From Opitutaceae bacterium TAV5 (GTDB taxonomy: Bacteria > Verrucomicrobiota > Verrucomicrobiia > Opitutales > Opitutaceae), in assembly GCA_000242935.3 (NCBI GenBank), contig CP007053.1, forward strand, positions 1,860,001 to 1,924,000: DNA of 64,000 bases, given 5' to 3'. The notes under the pieces are model-generated. The model made no database searches and was not told the DNA's origin. It saw only the letters and a program-made list of their open reading frames with translations. The first letter of the stretch is position 1. Each line of letters begins with the position of its first letter. The position numbers and the translations under genes are program-made. Shown piece by piece: positions 63,068 to 64,000 of this stretch.

Positions 63068-63883
63068 TCAGACGGTTTGCGGCTTGAGTACCCCCGCATT
63101 GCGGAGCGAGTCGCGGAGGAGTTGCGAGATGTGCATGATCTTCACCGGCCGGCCGCCTTTCGCGGCGAGACCGCTCAGGCTCATCAGGCAACTCATGTCG
63201 ATCGACACGATGTAGTCGGGTTTTTCGGAGAGGATGTGGTCGAGCTTCAGTTCCCCCATCGCTTTCGAGATGTGCGGGAACGTCACCGAAAACGTGCCGC
63301 CAAAACCACAACATTGCTCGGCCTCGCCGAAGGGCAGGACGGTGAGGCCCTCGATGGTGTCGAGCAGCGTCTGCACCGCCGCCGGCGTCGGCGTGCCGCG
63401 CGAGTGACAGGAACGGTGAAACGCGACCTTGCCCTCGAACTTGCCCGGCCACGTTTTCACGCCGAGGCCGTTGACGATATAGTCGGTCAGCTCCCAGGTG
63501 CGGCGGCCGAGCGCGGCGACGTCGGGAAGGTCGGGCTCGTTCTCGAATTCCAGCAGCGCACCGTGAAACATCATCGCAGCGCACGAACCGGAAGGAACCA
63601 CCACGGGGACGTCGGCCGCGGCGTCCGGTCCGCCGGCATCGTCGGCAAATGTTTTTACCGTATGCCGGACGACCTTGCGCGAGGCCGGCCAGTCGCCGCC
63701 GTTGAAAGCGGGCTGGCCGCAACAGGTCTGGGCCTCGGGAAACGAGATGTCGCAGCCGAGGTGCTCCAGCACCTCGACGGTGGCGATGGCAACGTCGTCG
63801 TAAATGGCGTCGCACAGGCACGTGGCCATGAGCTGGAGGCGTTTGCCGTTGGGGCGCGGGGAGCGGTGGTGGTGGGAGCTCAT
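63068..63883 (-). CDS. lutA: Lactate utilization protein LutA (Fe-S oxidoreductase, CCG domains)
   Basis: A 271-residue LutA/YkgE protein with two cysteine-rich CCG domains: QTCCGQPAFNGGDWPASRKV (residues 52-71) and EQCCGFGGTFSVTFPHISKA (about 198-217), plus CLCDAIYDDVAIATVEVLEH near the start and SIDMSCLMSLSGL late. These domains bind an unusual iron-sulfur cluster and pass electrons in lactate or glycolate oxidation. It is the first gene of lutABC. Upstream of it, 63884-64000 contains no recognisable gene or strong control signal and ends at the edge of the window. Confidence 0.95.
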   Translation of the reverse strand: MSSHHHRSPRPNGKRLQLMATCLCDAIYDDVAIATVEVLEHLGCDISFPEAQTCCGQPAFNGGDWPASRKVVRHTVKTFADDAGGPDAAADVPVVVPSGSCAAMMFHGALLEFENEPDLPDVAALGRRTWELTDYIVNGLGVKTWPGKFEGKVAFHRSCHSRGTPTPAAVQTLLDTIEGLTVLPFGEAEQCCGFGGTFSVTFPHISKAMGELKLDHILSEKPDYIVSIDMSCLMSLSGLAAKGGRPVKIMHISQLLRDSLRNAGVLKPQTV

Positions 63884-64000
63884 TGAGGGAGCAGGCAGAA
63901 AGGGAGATGGACGTCGGATGGGTCGGGTCGAATCAGTAAAGGGTCGATATGGTCAGTCGGCGCGCGCCGGAGCGCGCAGGCAAGAACCATCCCGGGCCGC

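Overview
The window looks like chromosomal DNA from a Verrucomicrobiota bacterium of the Opitutaceae type. This is inferred from three traits: high G+C; many PEP-CTERM proteins, type II-like pseudopilins and long secreted carbohydrate-active enzymes; and LacI-type regulators sharing a Y-R/Q-P-D-P-M-L-x-A-L signature after the helix-turn-helix. Clear Shine-Dalgarno sequences are rare here, so several start codons are chosen from family alignment. No rRNA, tRNA or CRISPR array was recognised.

Layout. 1-1.7 kb: the 5' part of a secreted protein and a divergent LacI regulator. 1.7-10.8 kb: housekeeping genes, namely the oxidative pentose phosphate set zwf-opcA-pgl, a nucleoside deoxyribosyltransferase-like gene, sufT, a phosphodiester glycosidase and sppA. 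10.9-12 kb: a VapBC-like toxin-antitoxin pair and a truncated fic gene. 12-26 kb (cassette A): two secreted clan GH-A-like enzymes, an SGNH esterase, a double-Rossmann FAD enzyme, a pseudopilin, a PEP-CTERM protein, a toxin-antitoxin pair and a LacI regulator. 26-30.5 kb: an epimerase and gcvP. 30.8-40.6 kb (cassette B): a LamG-containing enzyme, a pseudopilin, a sialate-esterase-like protein, two PEP-CTERM proteins (one an SGNH hydrolase), an IclR regulator and an FAD oxidoreductase. 40.7-43.4 kb: TrkA and TrkH for potassium uptake. 43.7-51.4 kb (cassette C): pseudopilin, LacI, heparinase-like lyase, 2-hydroxyacid dehydrogenase, MFS transporter and PEP-CTERM protein. 51.4-59.9 kb (cassette D): a heparinase-like gene with an in-frame stop, a PEP-CTERM protein, LacI, a second heparinase/alginate-lyase-like enzyme, a pseudopilin and a GH16 enzyme. 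59.9-64 kb: an Mpv17-like membrane protein and lutCBA.

Two higher-order patterns stand out. First, the polysaccharide region is built from four repeated cassettes, each with one regulator, one pseudopilin, at least one PEP-CTERM protein and its own secreted enzymes. In three of them I can read a private palindromic operator recurring at the regulator and at the PEP-CTERM or enzyme genes: CTCATAC(A/T)(A/T)ATGAG in C, TTRCAACWGTTGYAA in D and GTTCA-N6-TGAATC in B. This supports each cassette being a self-contained regulon.

Second, spacers between housekeeping genes are filled almost exactly by long imperfect palindromes made of tandem 7-11 base words (ACGAAG, CGCAAAG, ATCGAAA, GCTGAAA, TTTGAAG types). 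One, between opcA and zwf, is a nested 300-base palindrome. A related word-plus-hairpin unit appears to have been inserted in frame into gcvP.
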